This document shows, piece by piece, positions 52,657 through 60,989 of a stretch of DNA of 64,000 nt. The stretch is taken from positions 1,488,001 through 1,552,000 of the forward strand of contig NZ_AP036014.1 in assembly GCF_003402415.2 (NCBI RefSeq). Direction: 5' to 3'. This DNA is from Cupidesulfovibrio sp000226255 (lineage in GTDB: Bacteria; Desulfobacterota; Desulfovibrionia; Desulfovibrionales; Desulfovibrionaceae). The translations under genes were made by a program, and so were the position numbers. The notes under the pieces were generated by a model. The model made no database searches, had not been told where the DNA came from, and worked only from the letters and a program-made list of their open reading frames with translations. Numbering within the stretch: the first letter of the stretch is position 1; each line of letters starts with the position of its first letter.

Positions 52657-52801
52657 GGGCCGTTTCTAAATTGTCTTTTCGCCCGTTGGCTTCGGCAAAC
52701 TTCGCCTGCCATGTCGGTCAAATACGATAAGAGTATATTCCCTCATGGCAGGCTCGTTTTCCTCGCCAACGAACGAAAATCCTACTTTAGAAACAGCCCC
52801 T
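52655..52801. repeat. Palindromic repeat element, copy B (147 bp)
   Basis: Same length as copy A (33719-33865) with 16 mismatches. Outer arms AGGGGC.GTTTCTAAA / TTTAGAAAC.GCCCCT are better matched than in A; the inner arms GCCTGCCATG / CATGGCAGGC and CGCCCGTTGGC / GCCAACGAACG are intact. Its first base lies in the TAG of the cupin gene. Confidence 0.85.
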
Positions 52802-52847
52802 ACGGGCAAACAGCACACTGCCGGTCGGACAGCACCCCCCGACGATA

Positions 52848-52877
52848 AAAGGGAGGCCCCGCATAGGGCCTCCCTTT
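52848..52877 (-). terminator. Rho-independent terminator of the mla operon
   Basis: AAAGGGAGGCCC (52848-52859) pairs with GGGCCTCCCTTT (52866-52877) around a six-base loop, followed on the minus strand by TATCG. 33 bases past the mlaA stop. Confidence 0.82.
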
Positions 52878-52910
52878 GTCGTTTGCTGGTCCGGCAACGC
52901 ATCCGCCTGG

Positions 52911-53696
52911 CTACTTGGCCACCTTGGAGCGGCGCAGCTGGATGTAGGCGTTGCGCACAGAGGTGTACGGCTCCACCGCGCTCTTGGTCACGGCTTCGTA
53001 GCCCGCGATGGCTTCATCCGCCTTGTTGAATTCGCCGTAGGCGCGCGCGCCCAGATAGACGGTCTGGTCGTCCACCATGTAGCCGAACGGCTCGGCCAGG
53101 TAGTGGCCCGCAAGACCCACGCTGTCGCGCAGGGTGCTGGGGCCGATCAGCGGCCAGACGATGTAGAAGCCTTCTCCCGCGCCCCAGACGCCGAGCGTCT
53201 GTCCGAAGTCTTCCTTGTCCGGCTCCACGATGGGCTTGTCTTTCTTGGCCACGTCGATGAGCCCGGCCATGCCCACGGTGGAGTTGATGATGAACCGGCC
53301 CATCTCCACCCCGGCCTCGCTGGGCTTGCCCTGCAACAGACAGTTCAGGAAGCGCAGCGGAAAGCCCAGGTTGTGGAAGAAGTTGCGCACCCCGCTGCGC
53401 AGTTCGTCGGGGGTCACGGCCACGTACCCCTGGTGCACGGGCTTGATGACCTTCAGCAGCAGCACGTCGTTGACGGCGAACCACATGCGGTTCCAGCCTT
53501 CCAGCGGGTCGGCCACCATGTCTTCATTGCTGGTGTCGTAGTCGTCAAGGTCCGCCGCCAGCGTGGGCGGGGCATGGGGCGCGCCTTCGGCGGGCGTGTC
53601 GGCGAACGCGGCGCCGGGGGCCAGCAGCAGGGCGCAGGCAAGGCAGGCCGCGTACAACAGCGGGGCGATTCTGATGCGGGACAAGCCTTCGGTCAT
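52911..53696 (-). CDS. mlaA: MlaA (VacJ) outer membrane lipid transport protein
   Basis: 261 residues. Signal sequence at 1-32 (hydrophobic core CLACALLLAPGAAFA), then the MlaA domain: DPLEGWNRMWFAVNDVLLL, GVRNFFHNLGFPLRFLNCLL (typical VacJ motif), NSTVGMAGLIDVAKK and FGQTLGVWGAGEGFYIVWPL. MlaA removes misplaced phospholipids from the outer leaflet and passes them to MlaC. The known protein is a lipoprotein; here the Cys residues lie inside the hydrophobic core and AFA looks like a signal peptidase I site, so anchoring is unclear. Last gene of the mla operon, 86 bases after mlaC. Confidence 0.9.
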   Translation of the reverse strand: MTEGLSRIRIAPLLYAACLACALLLAPGAAFADTPAEGAPHAPPTLAADLDDYDTSNEDMVADPLEGWNRMWFAVNDVLLLKVIKPVHQGYVAVTPDELRSGVRNFFHNLGFPLRFLNCLLQGKPSEAGVEMGRFIINSTVGMAGLIDVAKKDKPIVEPDKEDFGQTLGVWGAGEGFYIVWPLIGPSTLRDSVGLAGHYLAEPFGYMVDDQTVYLGARAYGEFNKADEAIAGYEAVTKSAVEPYTSVRNAYIQLRRSKVAK

Positions 53697-53782
53697 GGAA
53701 ACCCCCTTGGGAGCGGATGCATGTGGCGACGCACCGGCCCCGGGGGCGCGGTTCCTCGCGGTCCCGGGTCGCGCGGTTCTGG

Positions 53783-54478
53783 CTACTTGCCCACCTGGGC
53801 CGGTTGGGCCGGTTGGGCAGGTTGGGCGGGCTGCTTGCGCACTTCCTCGGCCTTGGCCTTCACCCGGTCGATGAGCTGGTCGGCCGTGCCCTTCTCCAGC
53901 AGGTCCTGGAACTGGGTGCGGTAGTTCTTCACCAGGCTCACGCCTTCCACGATGACGTCGTACACCACCCAGTCCTGCTTCTGGAGCATGCGGTAGGCCA
54001 CGGGCACCTGCTTGTCCTTGACCACCACGGTGGTCTGGACTTCGACCTTGTCGCCCTTGCCGCTGACCAGTTCGCCGGTGAACAGGACCTGCTGGCCGGT
54101 GTAGCCGTCGAACTTTTCCAGATAGGTGGCCCGCAGCAGCGAGGCGAACGCCTCGGCGAAGCGTTCCTGCTGGTCCGGGGTGAACGAGCGCCAGTTGGCC
54201 CCCACGGTGCGGGCCGAGAACTCGCGGAAGTCGAAAATGCGGCGGATCTCGGACTCCACCTTGTCCATGAGGGCGGGGCGCTGCGCGGCGTCGGTGAATT
54301 CCGGACGCTTGATGATGTCCATGATGCGGTCCACGGACGCCTTCAGCGTCTCGCGGGCCGCCCCCGCGTTGTCCGTGCTGCCCGCGGCGGCCGCCATGGC
54401 CGCGCCGGTCCAGCAGGAAAGGGTGATGGCGAGCAGCGCGGCAAGAAATGCGCCGCGCAGGATGTTGTGAATGGACAT
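53783..54478 (-). CDS. mlaC: MlaC periplasmic phospholipid-binding protein
   Basis: 231 residues. Signal peptide ending AMAA, then the Ttg2D/MlaC fold: LKASVDRIMDIIKRPEF, RRIFDFREFSARTVGANWRSFTPDQQERF (core FREFSARTVGANWRS), VAYRMLQKQDWVVYDVIVEG and NYRTQFQDLLEKG. It ferries phospholipids between MlaA and MlaFEDB. The C-terminus has a run of QPA triplets from 9-base tandem repeats (about 53796-53831), absent in relatives I know. Only two bases separate it from mlaD. Confidence 0.92.
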   Translation of the reverse strand: MSIHNILRGAFLAALLAITLSCWTGAAMAAAAGSTDNAGAARETLKASVDRIMDIIKRPEFTDAAQRPALMDKVESEIRRIFDFREFSARTVGANWRSFTPDQQERFAEAFASLLRATYLEKFDGYTGQQVLFTGELVSGKGDKVEVQTTVVVKDKQVPVAYRMLQKQDWVVYDVIVEGVSLVKNYRTQFQDLLEKGTADQLIDRVKAKAEEVRKQPAQPAQPAQPAQVGK

Positions 54479-54480
54479 GG

Positions 54481-54927
54481 TTAGACTCCCCCGAACACGT
54501 ACTTGCTGATCAGCGATTCGATGTCGATGGCCGATTCGGTTTCCGTGATCTCGTCGCCCTCGCCCAGGGCGTCTTCGGAGCCGCCGGGAGAGAGCTTGAT
54601 GTACTTGTCGCCTATGAGGCCGCTGGTCTTTACCGAGGCGATGACGTCGTCGGTCAGCTGTACGCCTTCCTTCATGCGCAGGCTGACCACCGCCACCGGC
54701 TTGTCCGGGGCAAGGGCGATGCCCGCCACGCGCCCCACGGGCACGCCCGCTATCTCCACTTCAGCGCCCACACGCAGGCCGGTGATGGAACTGAACCGGG
54801 CGTGCACGGTGTAGCCCTTGTCGGACAGAAGTTCCATGCGCCCCAGCTTCACCGTGAGGTAGCCAACGCACAGCAGCCCGATGAGGACGAAGATGCCGAC
54901 CGATGTTTCTCGCGAATACTTCTTCAT
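54481..54927 (-). CDS. mlaD: MlaD, MCE-domain subunit of the phospholipid transporter
   Basis: 148 residues. One membrane helix (about 11-28, VGIFVLIGLLCVGYLTV) and one MCE domain (GYTVHARFSSITGLRVGAEV, GVPVGRVAGIAL). MlaD forms the periplasmic hexameric ring on the MlaFE complex and is the docking site for MlaC. Start 54927 (MKKYSRETSVG) has GGGAAGGGCATC. Length and plan equal those of Escherichia coli MlaD (183) minus its C-terminal tail. Confidence 0.93.
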   Translation of the reverse strand: MKKYSRETSVGIFVLIGLLCVGYLTVKLGRMELLSDKGYTVHARFSSITGLRVGAEVEIAGVPVGRVAGIALAPDKPVAVVSLRMKEGVQLTDDVIASVKTSGLIGDKYIKLSPGGSEDALGEGDEITETESAIDIESLISKYVFGGV

Positions 54928-54967
54928 GATGCCCTTCCCGTATCCGTTGGGGGCTGTTGCAAACCGT

Positions 54968-55795
54968 TCAGCGGTCCAGCCAGGCGTCCAGAGCCTGCTG
55001 CACCTCGGGGGCAAGCGACACGTCCGTCCGTTCGCCCTCGTCGGCCCGCCGGTCCAGAAAACTGCGCACGTACGGGTCGCGCGATGCACGCAACTCGTCC
55101 ACCGGTCCCGCGAAGGCGGCCGTGCCGTCGTGCAGCATGAGCACGTAGTCGGCGATGGCGTCCAGGCTGCGCAGGTCATGGCTGACCACGACGATGGTCA
55201 TGCCGGGAAAGTTGGCCCGCATGTCCAGCAGCAGGTGGTCCATGCGCGCGGCGTTGACCGGGTCAAGGCCCGATGTCGGCTCGTCGCACAGCAGGATGGG
55301 CGGGTCCATGACGATGGCCCGCGCCAGGCCCGCGCGCTTGCGCATGCCGCCGGAAAGCTGGTTGGGGTAGTAGTCCGCGTAGTCGGCCAGGCCCACCAGG
55401 GCCAGCTTGTGCAGCACGATCTGGCGGATGGTGGCCTTGGGCAGCCCGGTGTGTTCGCGCAGGGGCAGGGCCACGTTGTCGCCCAGCGTCAGCGAACCCA
55501 GCAGCGCGCCGTCCTGGAACAGCACGCCCATGCGCCGCCGCACCTTGCGAAAGTCGCGCCCGGGCAGGGCGAACAGGTCGCGCCCGCCCACCGAAAGGGT
55601 GCCCGACATGGGGCGTTGCAGGCCCAGCACGTGGCGCAGCAGGGTGGACTTGCCGCAGCCCGAGCCGCCGATGATCATGGAGATTTCGCCGGCGGGCAAG
55701 AGCGCGTTCACGTCGCGCAGCACCACGTGGTCGCCGTAGCCCACCGTGAGGCCGTCAAGCCGTATGTCCCAACCCGATGTCGCGCGCATGGCCAT
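54968..55795 (-). CDS. mlaF: MlaF, ATPase of the phospholipid transporter
   Basis: 275 residues. Walker A GGSGCGKSTLLRHVLGL, the MGVLFQDGALLGSLTL Q-loop of MCE-type ATPases, signature LSGGMRKRAGLARA (the GMRKR form is diagnostic), Walker B ILLCDEPTSGLDP and H-loop VVSHDLRS. It drives lipid movement with MlaE. It follows mlaE by nine bases and precedes mlaD by 40. MlaB, the STAS subunit, is not seen in the window. Confidence 0.93.
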   Translation of the reverse strand: MAMRATSGWDIRLDGLTVGYGDHVVLRDVNALLPAGEISMIIGGSGCGKSTLLRHVLGLQRPMSGTLSVGGRDLFALPGRDFRKVRRRMGVLFQDGALLGSLTLGDNVALPLREHTGLPKATIRQIVLHKLALVGLADYADYYPNQLSGGMRKRAGLARAIVMDPPILLCDEPTSGLDPVNAARMDHLLLDMRANFPGMTIVVVSHDLRSLDAIADYVLMLHDGTAAFAGPVDELRASRDPYVRSFLDRRADEGERTDVSLAPEVQQALDAWLDR

Positions 55796-55804
55796 GGTCT
55801 CTTG

Positions 55805-56608
55805 TTACAGCAGGAACGAGGTCAGCACGTAGTCGGCCACCAGCACGAACACGCACGAAAGGACCACTGCCGAGGTGGTGGAGTTGCTGACGCCCTCGGG
55901 CCCCACGCCGTCGCGGCGCATGTGGGTGAAATAGCCCTGGTAGCAGCTTACCGTGGCCACGATGACCGCGAACAGCAGCGACTTCATGAAGCCGCCGGTG
56001 ATGTCTGCCATCTCGACGCTGGTCTGGATGCGGTAGAAATACACGCCCTCGTTGATGCCGAGCAGGGTGACGCCGGTGACGTACCCGCCAAGGATGCCCA
56101 CCACGTCGAACACCGCCGTCAGCAGCGGAAACGAGATGAGCGAGGCGGCGATGCGCGGGGCCACCAGGTAGGCCATGGGGTTGATGTCCATGACGTCCAG
56201 CGCGTCGATCTGGTCGGTGATGCGCATGACCCCGATCTCGGCGGCCATGGACGACCCGGCCCGGCCCGTGACCATGATGGCCGTGAGCACCGGCCCCAGT
56301 TCGCGGATCAGCGAAAGGGCCACGGCCGCGCCCAGCAGCCCTTCGGACCCGAACTTGACCAGCGTGTAGTAGCCCTGCAACCCCAGCACCATGCCGGTGA
56401 ACACCCCGATGAGCAGGATGACGAACAGCGACTTGGAGCCGATGACGAACACCTGGTTCAGTATCTTGGGTATCTGCTTGGGCGAGGCGAAGATGAGGCG
56501 CAGGCCGTCCGCCAGGAACAGGAACATGGCCCCCAGTTCGCCCAGCAGGCGCAAGGTGGCCGCGCCAAGGGCGGTGACGGGGACGAGTATGTTCGGGCCT
56601 GTGCTCAT
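55805..56608 (-). CDS. mlaE: MlaE, permease of the phospholipid transporter
   Basis: 267 residues, five to six helices. Family motifs: IGVFTGMVLGLQGYYTLVKFG, LIRELGPVLTAIMVTGRAG, and EIGVMRITDQIDALDVMDINP (first 20 of the conserved loop), which couples to the ATPase. Start 56608 (MSTGPNILVPVTALG) has GGGAGAGAACACC; the longer frame to 56659 lacks a site. First gene of the mlaEFDCA operon; the SPOR-domain gene lies 115 bases upstream. Confidence 0.93.
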   Translation of the reverse strand: MSTGPNILVPVTALGAATLRLLGELGAMFLFLADGLRLIFASPKQIPKILNQVFVIGSKSLFVILLIGVFTGMVLGLQGYYTLVKFGSEGLLGAAVALSLIRELGPVLTAIMVTGRAGSSMAAEIGVMRITDQIDALDVMDINPMAYLVAPRIAASLISFPLLTAVFDVVGILGGYVTGVTLLGINEGVYFYRIQTSVEMADITGGFMKSLLFAVIVATVSCYQGYFTHMRRDGVGPEGVSNSTTSAVVLSCVFVLVADYVLTSFLL

Positions 56609-56723
56609 GGTGTTCTCTCCCGGCGGGGCGGGCGGCGGAAACGGGGCCTGCCTGGGCAAACCGTTTCCGGCGTTTTTACATCTTTACATGCTAGCCCCGT
56701 CGCAACATGCCGTCAAGGCAGCG

Positions 56724-57560
56724 CTATCGGGAAACCGGCGTCTTGCTGCGCAGGATGACCTTGTCGATGCCGTGCTTGGAAAGCGCGGCGCGCAACTGGC
56801 GCGTGTCTTCCGGCGTGCCGCGGAACAGGGCGTTCAGCCGGTACCACGACACGCCGTTTTCCACCGAAGTGTCCAGGCGCACCTTGATGCCGGATGCCTC
56901 CAGCCTGGCCTTCAGGGCGTTGGCGGGGTCCGCCGCCTTGTAGGCCGCCACCTGGTACACGTAGTCGAACCGGTCGCCGTCGGCGGGCGGGGCCTCCGCC
57001 GCCTTGGCGTCCCTGGAAGCGGGCGCGGCGGCCTTCTTGTCGTCCTTTCTCGGTTCGGGCTTCTGGGCGGCCTTGGAATCCGACTTGGAATCCGTTTTGG
57101 CGTCGGGTTTCTTGTCCGCCGCCTTGGCGTCTGCCCTGGCGTCCTTTTTCGCGTCGGCTTTCGGATCGGGCTTCTGGTCCTTCTTGCCGTTCTTGAGCAC
57201 GATTTCGGTGGCGTTCACCGACACGCCCGCGTTGCCCGATACCGGGGCGGGCTTGGCCCGCAGGGAATCCATGAACTGGAGATCCTCGGGCTTGATGACC
57301 CCGCCGGGCATGGGGGTTGGTTGCGAGGCGTTCACGGCGGGCTTGGGCATGATGCGCTCGATGCCCAGGCGTTCTTCCGGATTGTAGCCCCGCCCCACGA
57401 TGACGCCGAGCACGAATACCCATCCGAAGCCGATGATGGCCACGATGCCCGCCGAAATGAGCGAGGGCAGGGTGACGTGGATAGTGTAGACGCCTTTCTT
57501 GCGTCCGCCATCCTTCTGCCCCTGTCCCCCTCCGGGTTGCCCTTGTCTGGGTGCTGCCAT
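56724..57560 (-). CDS. SPOR-domain membrane protein
   Basis: 278 residues. Gly/Gln/Lys-rich cytoplasmic start (1-25), one membrane helix (about 32-53, LISAGIVAIIGFGWVFVLGV), a long periplasmic linker rich in Lys, Ala, Asp and Pro (about 110-195), and a C-terminal SPOR domain (FDYVYQVAAYKAADPANALKA start, to LRAALSKHGIDKVIL). SPOR domains bind denuded peptidoglycan at the division site. The gene follows argS by 24 bases and probably shares its transcript; a link between cell division and the tRNA gene is not implied. Confidence 0.85.
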   Translation of the reverse strand: MAAPRQGQPGGGQGQKDGGRKKGVYTIHVTLPSLISAGIVAIIGFGWVFVLGVIVGRGYNPEERLGIERIMPKPAVNASQPTPMPGGVIKPEDLQFMDSLRAKPAPVSGNAGVSVNATEIVLKNGKKDQKPDPKADAKKDARADAKAADKKPDAKTDSKSDSKAAQKPEPRKDDKKAAAPASRDAKAAEAPPADGDRFDYVYQVAAYKAADPANALKARLEASGIKVRLDTSVENGVSWYRLNALFRGTPEDTRQLRAALSKHGIDKVILRSKTPVSR

Positions 57561-57584
57561 GCCTGGTTTCCGCGCCTTGGCGCG

Positions 57585-59240
57585 CTACATGGCCTCGGGC
57601 GCTTCGACGCCGAGCAGGTTCAGGCCGTTGGCCACGGCCCTGCCCACGGCGCGCAGCAGCGCAAGCCGGGCCACGATGGTTTCCGGGGTGTCGGCGTTCA
57701 GCACCGGCACCTTGGCGTAGTAGCTGTGCAGCGCGCCCGCCACTTCCATCAGGTAGAAGCTGACGTGGTGCGGGGCCAGCCCTTCGGCGGCGGCGGACAG
57801 GGTGTCGGGCATGCGGTCCACCAGGCGCAGCAGGTCCAGTTCCTCCGGCAGGGTCAGGGGGGCCAGCGCCGCCGCGTCCATGCGCGCGGGCGGCACTATG
57901 CCGCGTTCGGCGGCCTTGCGCAGCACCGCGCACACGCGGGCGTGAGCGTACTGCACGTAGTACACCGGGTTGTCCATGGAGCGCTGCTTCACCAGTTCCA
58001 GGTCGAAGTCGAGGTGGCTGTCGCTCTTGCGCGAAAGGAACATGAACCGCGCGGCGTCGGCGCCCACTTCCTTGACCACGTCGTGCAGGGTTTCGAACTG
58101 CCCGGCGCGCGTGGACATGGCGATCTGCTCGCCGCCCTGCAAGAGGTTCACGAGCTGGACGAGAATCACGTCGAACTGCTCGGGCCGCTTGCCAAGGGCC
58201 GCCACGGCGGCGCGCATGCGCGGCACGTAGCCGTGATGGTCCGCGCCCCAGATGTCCACGACGAGGTCGAAGCCACGGTCATACTTGTTGTCGTGGTAGG
58301 CGATGTCCGAGGCGAAGTAGGTCAGGGTGCCGTCGGACTTGCGCAGCACGCGGTCCTTGTCGTCGCCGAGGGTGGTGGTGCGGAACCACAGCGCGCCGTC
58401 CTGCTCGAAGGCGAGCCCGGCGGCCTTCAGCCGCTCGAAGGTCTTTTCCACCGCGCCTTCGCGCACCAGGGAAAGTTCGGAGAACCACACCTGGTGCTCC
58501 ACGCGGAAGTCGATGAGGTCCTGCTTGATGCCGTCCATGATGGAATGCATGGCGTACTCGAAGCAGCGGTCCTGCCCTTCGGCCTCGGGCAGGTCCACCA
58601 GACCGGGGTCTTTGGCCAGCATCTCGGCCGCGATGTCCTTGATGTAGTCGCCGCGATAGAAATCTTCGGGCAGGGTGAACGGGCGGCCGGAAAGCTCCAG
58701 CGCGCGCAGCCACACCGAAAGGCCCAGCAGGCGCATCTGCCGCCCGGCGTCGTTGATGTAGTATTCGGTGGTCACGTCGTACCCGGCGAAACGCAGCACC
58801 CGCGCCAGGCAGTCGCCCAGCGCCGCGCCGCGCCCGTGGCCGATGTGCAGCGGCCCGGTGGGGTTGGCGGACACGTATTCCACCTGCGCCTTGCGGCCCG
58901 CGCCCACGGTGGTGGCGCCGTAGCGTTCGCCCGCCGCTTCCACGTGCAGCACGGTCTCGCGCCAGAAGTCGGGAGAGTAGGTGACGTTCAGGAAGCCCGG
59001 CCCGGCGATTTCCACGGCGTCGATGGCCGGATCGGAGTCGCGCAGGGCGCCCGCCAGGCGCGATGCCAGTTCGCGCGGGGGCACGCCCGCGTCCTTGGCG
59101 AGCACCAGGGCGATGTTGGCGGCAAGGTCGCCGAACGACTTGTCGCGGGGCGGCTCCAGAGTGGCCTTTTCGGGCCAGGAAAGCCCCATGTCCTTCACGA
59201 TGGCCTGAAGGGAGGCCAGCAACTGCTGACGTGCGCGCAT
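57585..59240 (-). CDS. argS: Arginyl-tRNA synthetase
   Basis: 551 residues. N-terminal recognition domain (DKSFGDLAANIALVLAKDAG, first 20), the HIGH box in PTGPLHIGHGRGAALGDCLA, a class I Rossmann core, the MSTRAGQFETLHDVV segment in the KMSKS position, and the anticodon domain ending LNLLGVEAPEAM. Charges tRNA-Arg. Start 59240 (MRARQQLLASLQAIV) has only a weak site (AGGACA, 13 bases upstream) and the frame stays open further, but this N-terminus fits the family. Followed closely by the SPOR gene. Confidence 0.95.
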   Translation of the reverse strand: MRARQQLLASLQAIVKDMGLSWPEKATLEPPRDKSFGDLAANIALVLAKDAGVPPRELASRLAGALRDSDPAIDAVEIAGPGFLNVTYSPDFWRETVLHVEAAGERYGATTVGAGRKAQVEYVSANPTGPLHIGHGRGAALGDCLARVLRFAGYDVTTEYYINDAGRQMRLLGLSVWLRALELSGRPFTLPEDFYRGDYIKDIAAEMLAKDPGLVDLPEAEGQDRCFEYAMHSIMDGIKQDLIDFRVEHQVWFSELSLVREGAVEKTFERLKAAGLAFEQDGALWFRTTTLGDDKDRVLRKSDGTLTYFASDIAYHDNKYDRGFDLVVDIWGADHHGYVPRMRAAVAALGKRPEQFDVILVQLVNLLQGGEQIAMSTRAGQFETLHDVVKEVGADAARFMFLSRKSDSHLDFDLELVKQRSMDNPVYYVQYAHARVCAVLRKAAERGIVPPARMDAAALAPLTLPEELDLLRLVDRMPDTLSAAAEGLAPHHVSFYLMEVAGALHSYYAKVPVLNADTPETIVARLALLRAVGRAVANGLNLLGVEAPEAM

Positions 59241-59572
59241 GGATGTATCTGTGTCCTGTTTTCTTTGGGATGTGATGGCTGCGTGGGCGGTGTCGGCGCG
59301 CCCCGAAGGGGGCCGCGCGGACGGAAATCCGCAATCCGGGCGCGGCACGGCCGTCCGGCCCTGGGGGGCGGGCGCGATGCCGCGGCGGCGGGGTGCTTGT
59401 CCGAAGTGGGTCGTGTACCAGAAATCGGGGCGACTGCAAAGCCGCATGGGCGTCCGGCGTCAGCGGGCAATTGCCGGAGGGCGGACGCCGGGGCCGGGCA
59501 GGTGCGCAGTCCGTTTGAGATCGGCCTGTTCCCGGCCACGGCGCGGGGGCGGCCCGCGCGCGGGACGCACAA

Positions 59573-59600
59573 GGCCGGGTGCGCAAGCGCACACCCGGCC
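59573..59600 (-). terminator. Stem-loop downstream of fabD
   Basis: GGCCGGGTG with CACCCGGCC, plus inner CGC/GCG around AA, with a two-base bulge. TTGTG follows on the minus strand. 82 bases past the fabD stop. Confidence 0.65.
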
Positions 59601-59624
59601 CGGCGTCATGAAAGGGAATGCGGC

Positions 59625-59678
59625 GGCCCAGGCGGGTCAGACGGCCCAGGCGGCCCAGGCGGGCCAGGCGGGCCAGGC
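59625..59678. repeat. Six 9-bp tandem repeats at the fabD 3' end
   Basis: Six units of the type GGCCCAGGC / GGGCCAGGC in tandem (one unit degenerated to GGGTCAGAC), ending four bases before the fabD stop codon. Non-coding. Confidence 0.8.
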
Positions 59679-59681
59679 GGC

Positions 59682-60644
59682 CTAAATCGTCAGGGCGTCG
59701 GCCGCCCCGAGGCTGCCAGCCCCCTCGGCGGCCCATCCGCCTTCCTCGGCGGCGGGCACGCCCGAAGCCGCAAGGATGGGGCCCACCATCTTGGTCAGCA
59801 CGCCCTTGGGACCGGCCTCCACCCAGCGGCGCACGCCGTCGTTCCACTGGTTGGTCACGGTGGATATCCACTGCACGGACGAAGTCATCTGTTTGGTCAT
59901 GGCCTCGTGCAGCGATTCGCCGTCGGTGACGGCCCGGCCGGTGACGTTGCAGTACACGGCAAAGCGCGGGCGCGCCCAGGTGGCCGAGCGCATGGCCCTG
60001 GCCAGTTCCTTCGCGGCCTCGTCCATGAGCGGGCTGTGAAAGGCCCCGCTGACGGGCAGCACGAGGGCGCGGCCCTTGCGCTCCTTGACCCTGGCGGCGG
60101 CGTCGGCGATGGCGTCGCGGGTGCCGGACAGCACCAGTTGTCCCGGCGTGTTGTAGTTGGCGATGCGGATCATCTGGCCGGTGGCCTCGGCGGCCTCGCG
60201 CACCACGTCCTCCACGTCGGCCAGCGCCAGCTTGAGCACGGCGGCCATGGCCCCCTTGCCGTCGGGGTCGGCCTCGGCCATCAGCTGGCCGCGCAGGGAC
60301 ACCAGTTCCAGGGTGCGGTCCACCGAAAGCGCGCCGGAAGCGGCGGCGGCGGCGTACTCGCCAAGGCTGTGCCCGGCGGCGCAGGCCGGGGCAACGCGCC
60401 CGGCAAGGCGCAGCCACAGGGAAAGATTGACCACGGTCAGCGCGGGCTGAAGGTTGCGGGTGTCGGCCATGGCCTTGTCGTCGCCGCCGTCCCAGTAAAT
60501 TTCGCGCAGGGGCAGGCCGCTTGCGCGTTCGGCCTTCTTCCACAGGTCCATGGCCTCGGGCATGGCGTCGGCCACGTCACGGCCCATGCCGGGTTCCTGC
60601 GAGCCCTGGCCGGGGAACAGTATGGCGAGGTCGGTACGGTTCAT
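59682..60644 (-). CDS. fabD: Malonyl-CoA:acyl carrier protein transacylase
   Basis: 320 residues. LFPGQGSQEPGMGRDVAD at the N-terminus, the nucleophilic Ser in AAGHSLGEYAAAAASG (about residue 96), the Arg of SLRGQLMAEA and the His of SGAFHSPLMDEAA. It loads malonyl groups onto ACP for fatty acid synthesis. The C-terminal 35 residues (EEGGWAAEGAGSLGAADALTI region) are Gly/Ala-rich and variable. Start 60644 has CTGGAGCGACACCGA. No other fab genes adjoin; divergent from rsmG. Confidence 0.94.
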   Translation of the reverse strand: MNRTDLAILFPGQGSQEPGMGRDVADAMPEAMDLWKKAERASGLPLREIYWDGGDDKAMADTRNLQPALTVVNLSLWLRLAGRVAPACAAGHSLGEYAAAAASGALSVDRTLELVSLRGQLMAEADPDGKGAMAAVLKLALADVEDVVREAAEATGQMIRIANYNTPGQLVLSGTRDAIADAAARVKERKGRALVLPVSGAFHSPLMDEAAKELARAMRSATWARPRFAVYCNVTGRAVTDGESLHEAMTKQMTSSVQWISTVTNQWNDGVRRWVEAGPKGVLTKMVGPILAASGVPAAEEGGWAAEGAGSLGAADALTI

Positions 60645-60989
60645 TCGGTGTCGCTCCAGAATGTGGGATTTCGCCGGGTGTGTCCCGGTCGATGGATGTG
60701 CGGTATCGTGTGTCGGGCGCACGCGGGGCCGTCCCCCTCAGGACGGGTGCGCCAGCTTTGCCGCGCGCGGCGCGTCGCCCGTTCGCTGCATAGTCAAACA
60801 CGCGCGCCGATGCAAGTGGTGCTGTCGTTTGCGGCCGCGCGGGGCCGTGCCGCAAGGGACGGGAGGGCGCATCGCCGCGCGCGCATCCGCTGGCGGGCCG
60901 GTGCTTGCCACCGCCCGCCGGGGCGGCTACAAGGCCGCCAGTTCCCGTGTCCGGCCCGTGCGGACCGGACCCTTTTCCAGGAGATGCCC
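60645..60989. other. Divergent intergenic region fabD / rsmG
   Basis: 345 bases, no gene. The most A+T-rich part (CATAGTCAAACAC at about 60789) may hold a promoter; no clear -35/-10 pair. Confidence 0.4.

Larger units (their letters stand above)
59241..59681. other. Intergenic region fabD / argS
   Basis: 441 bases. Next to fabD are the 9-bp tandem repeats (59625-59678) and the stem-loop 59573-59600. The 300 bases before argS are G+C-rich with no gene, promoter or repeat that I can support. Confidence 0.45.
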
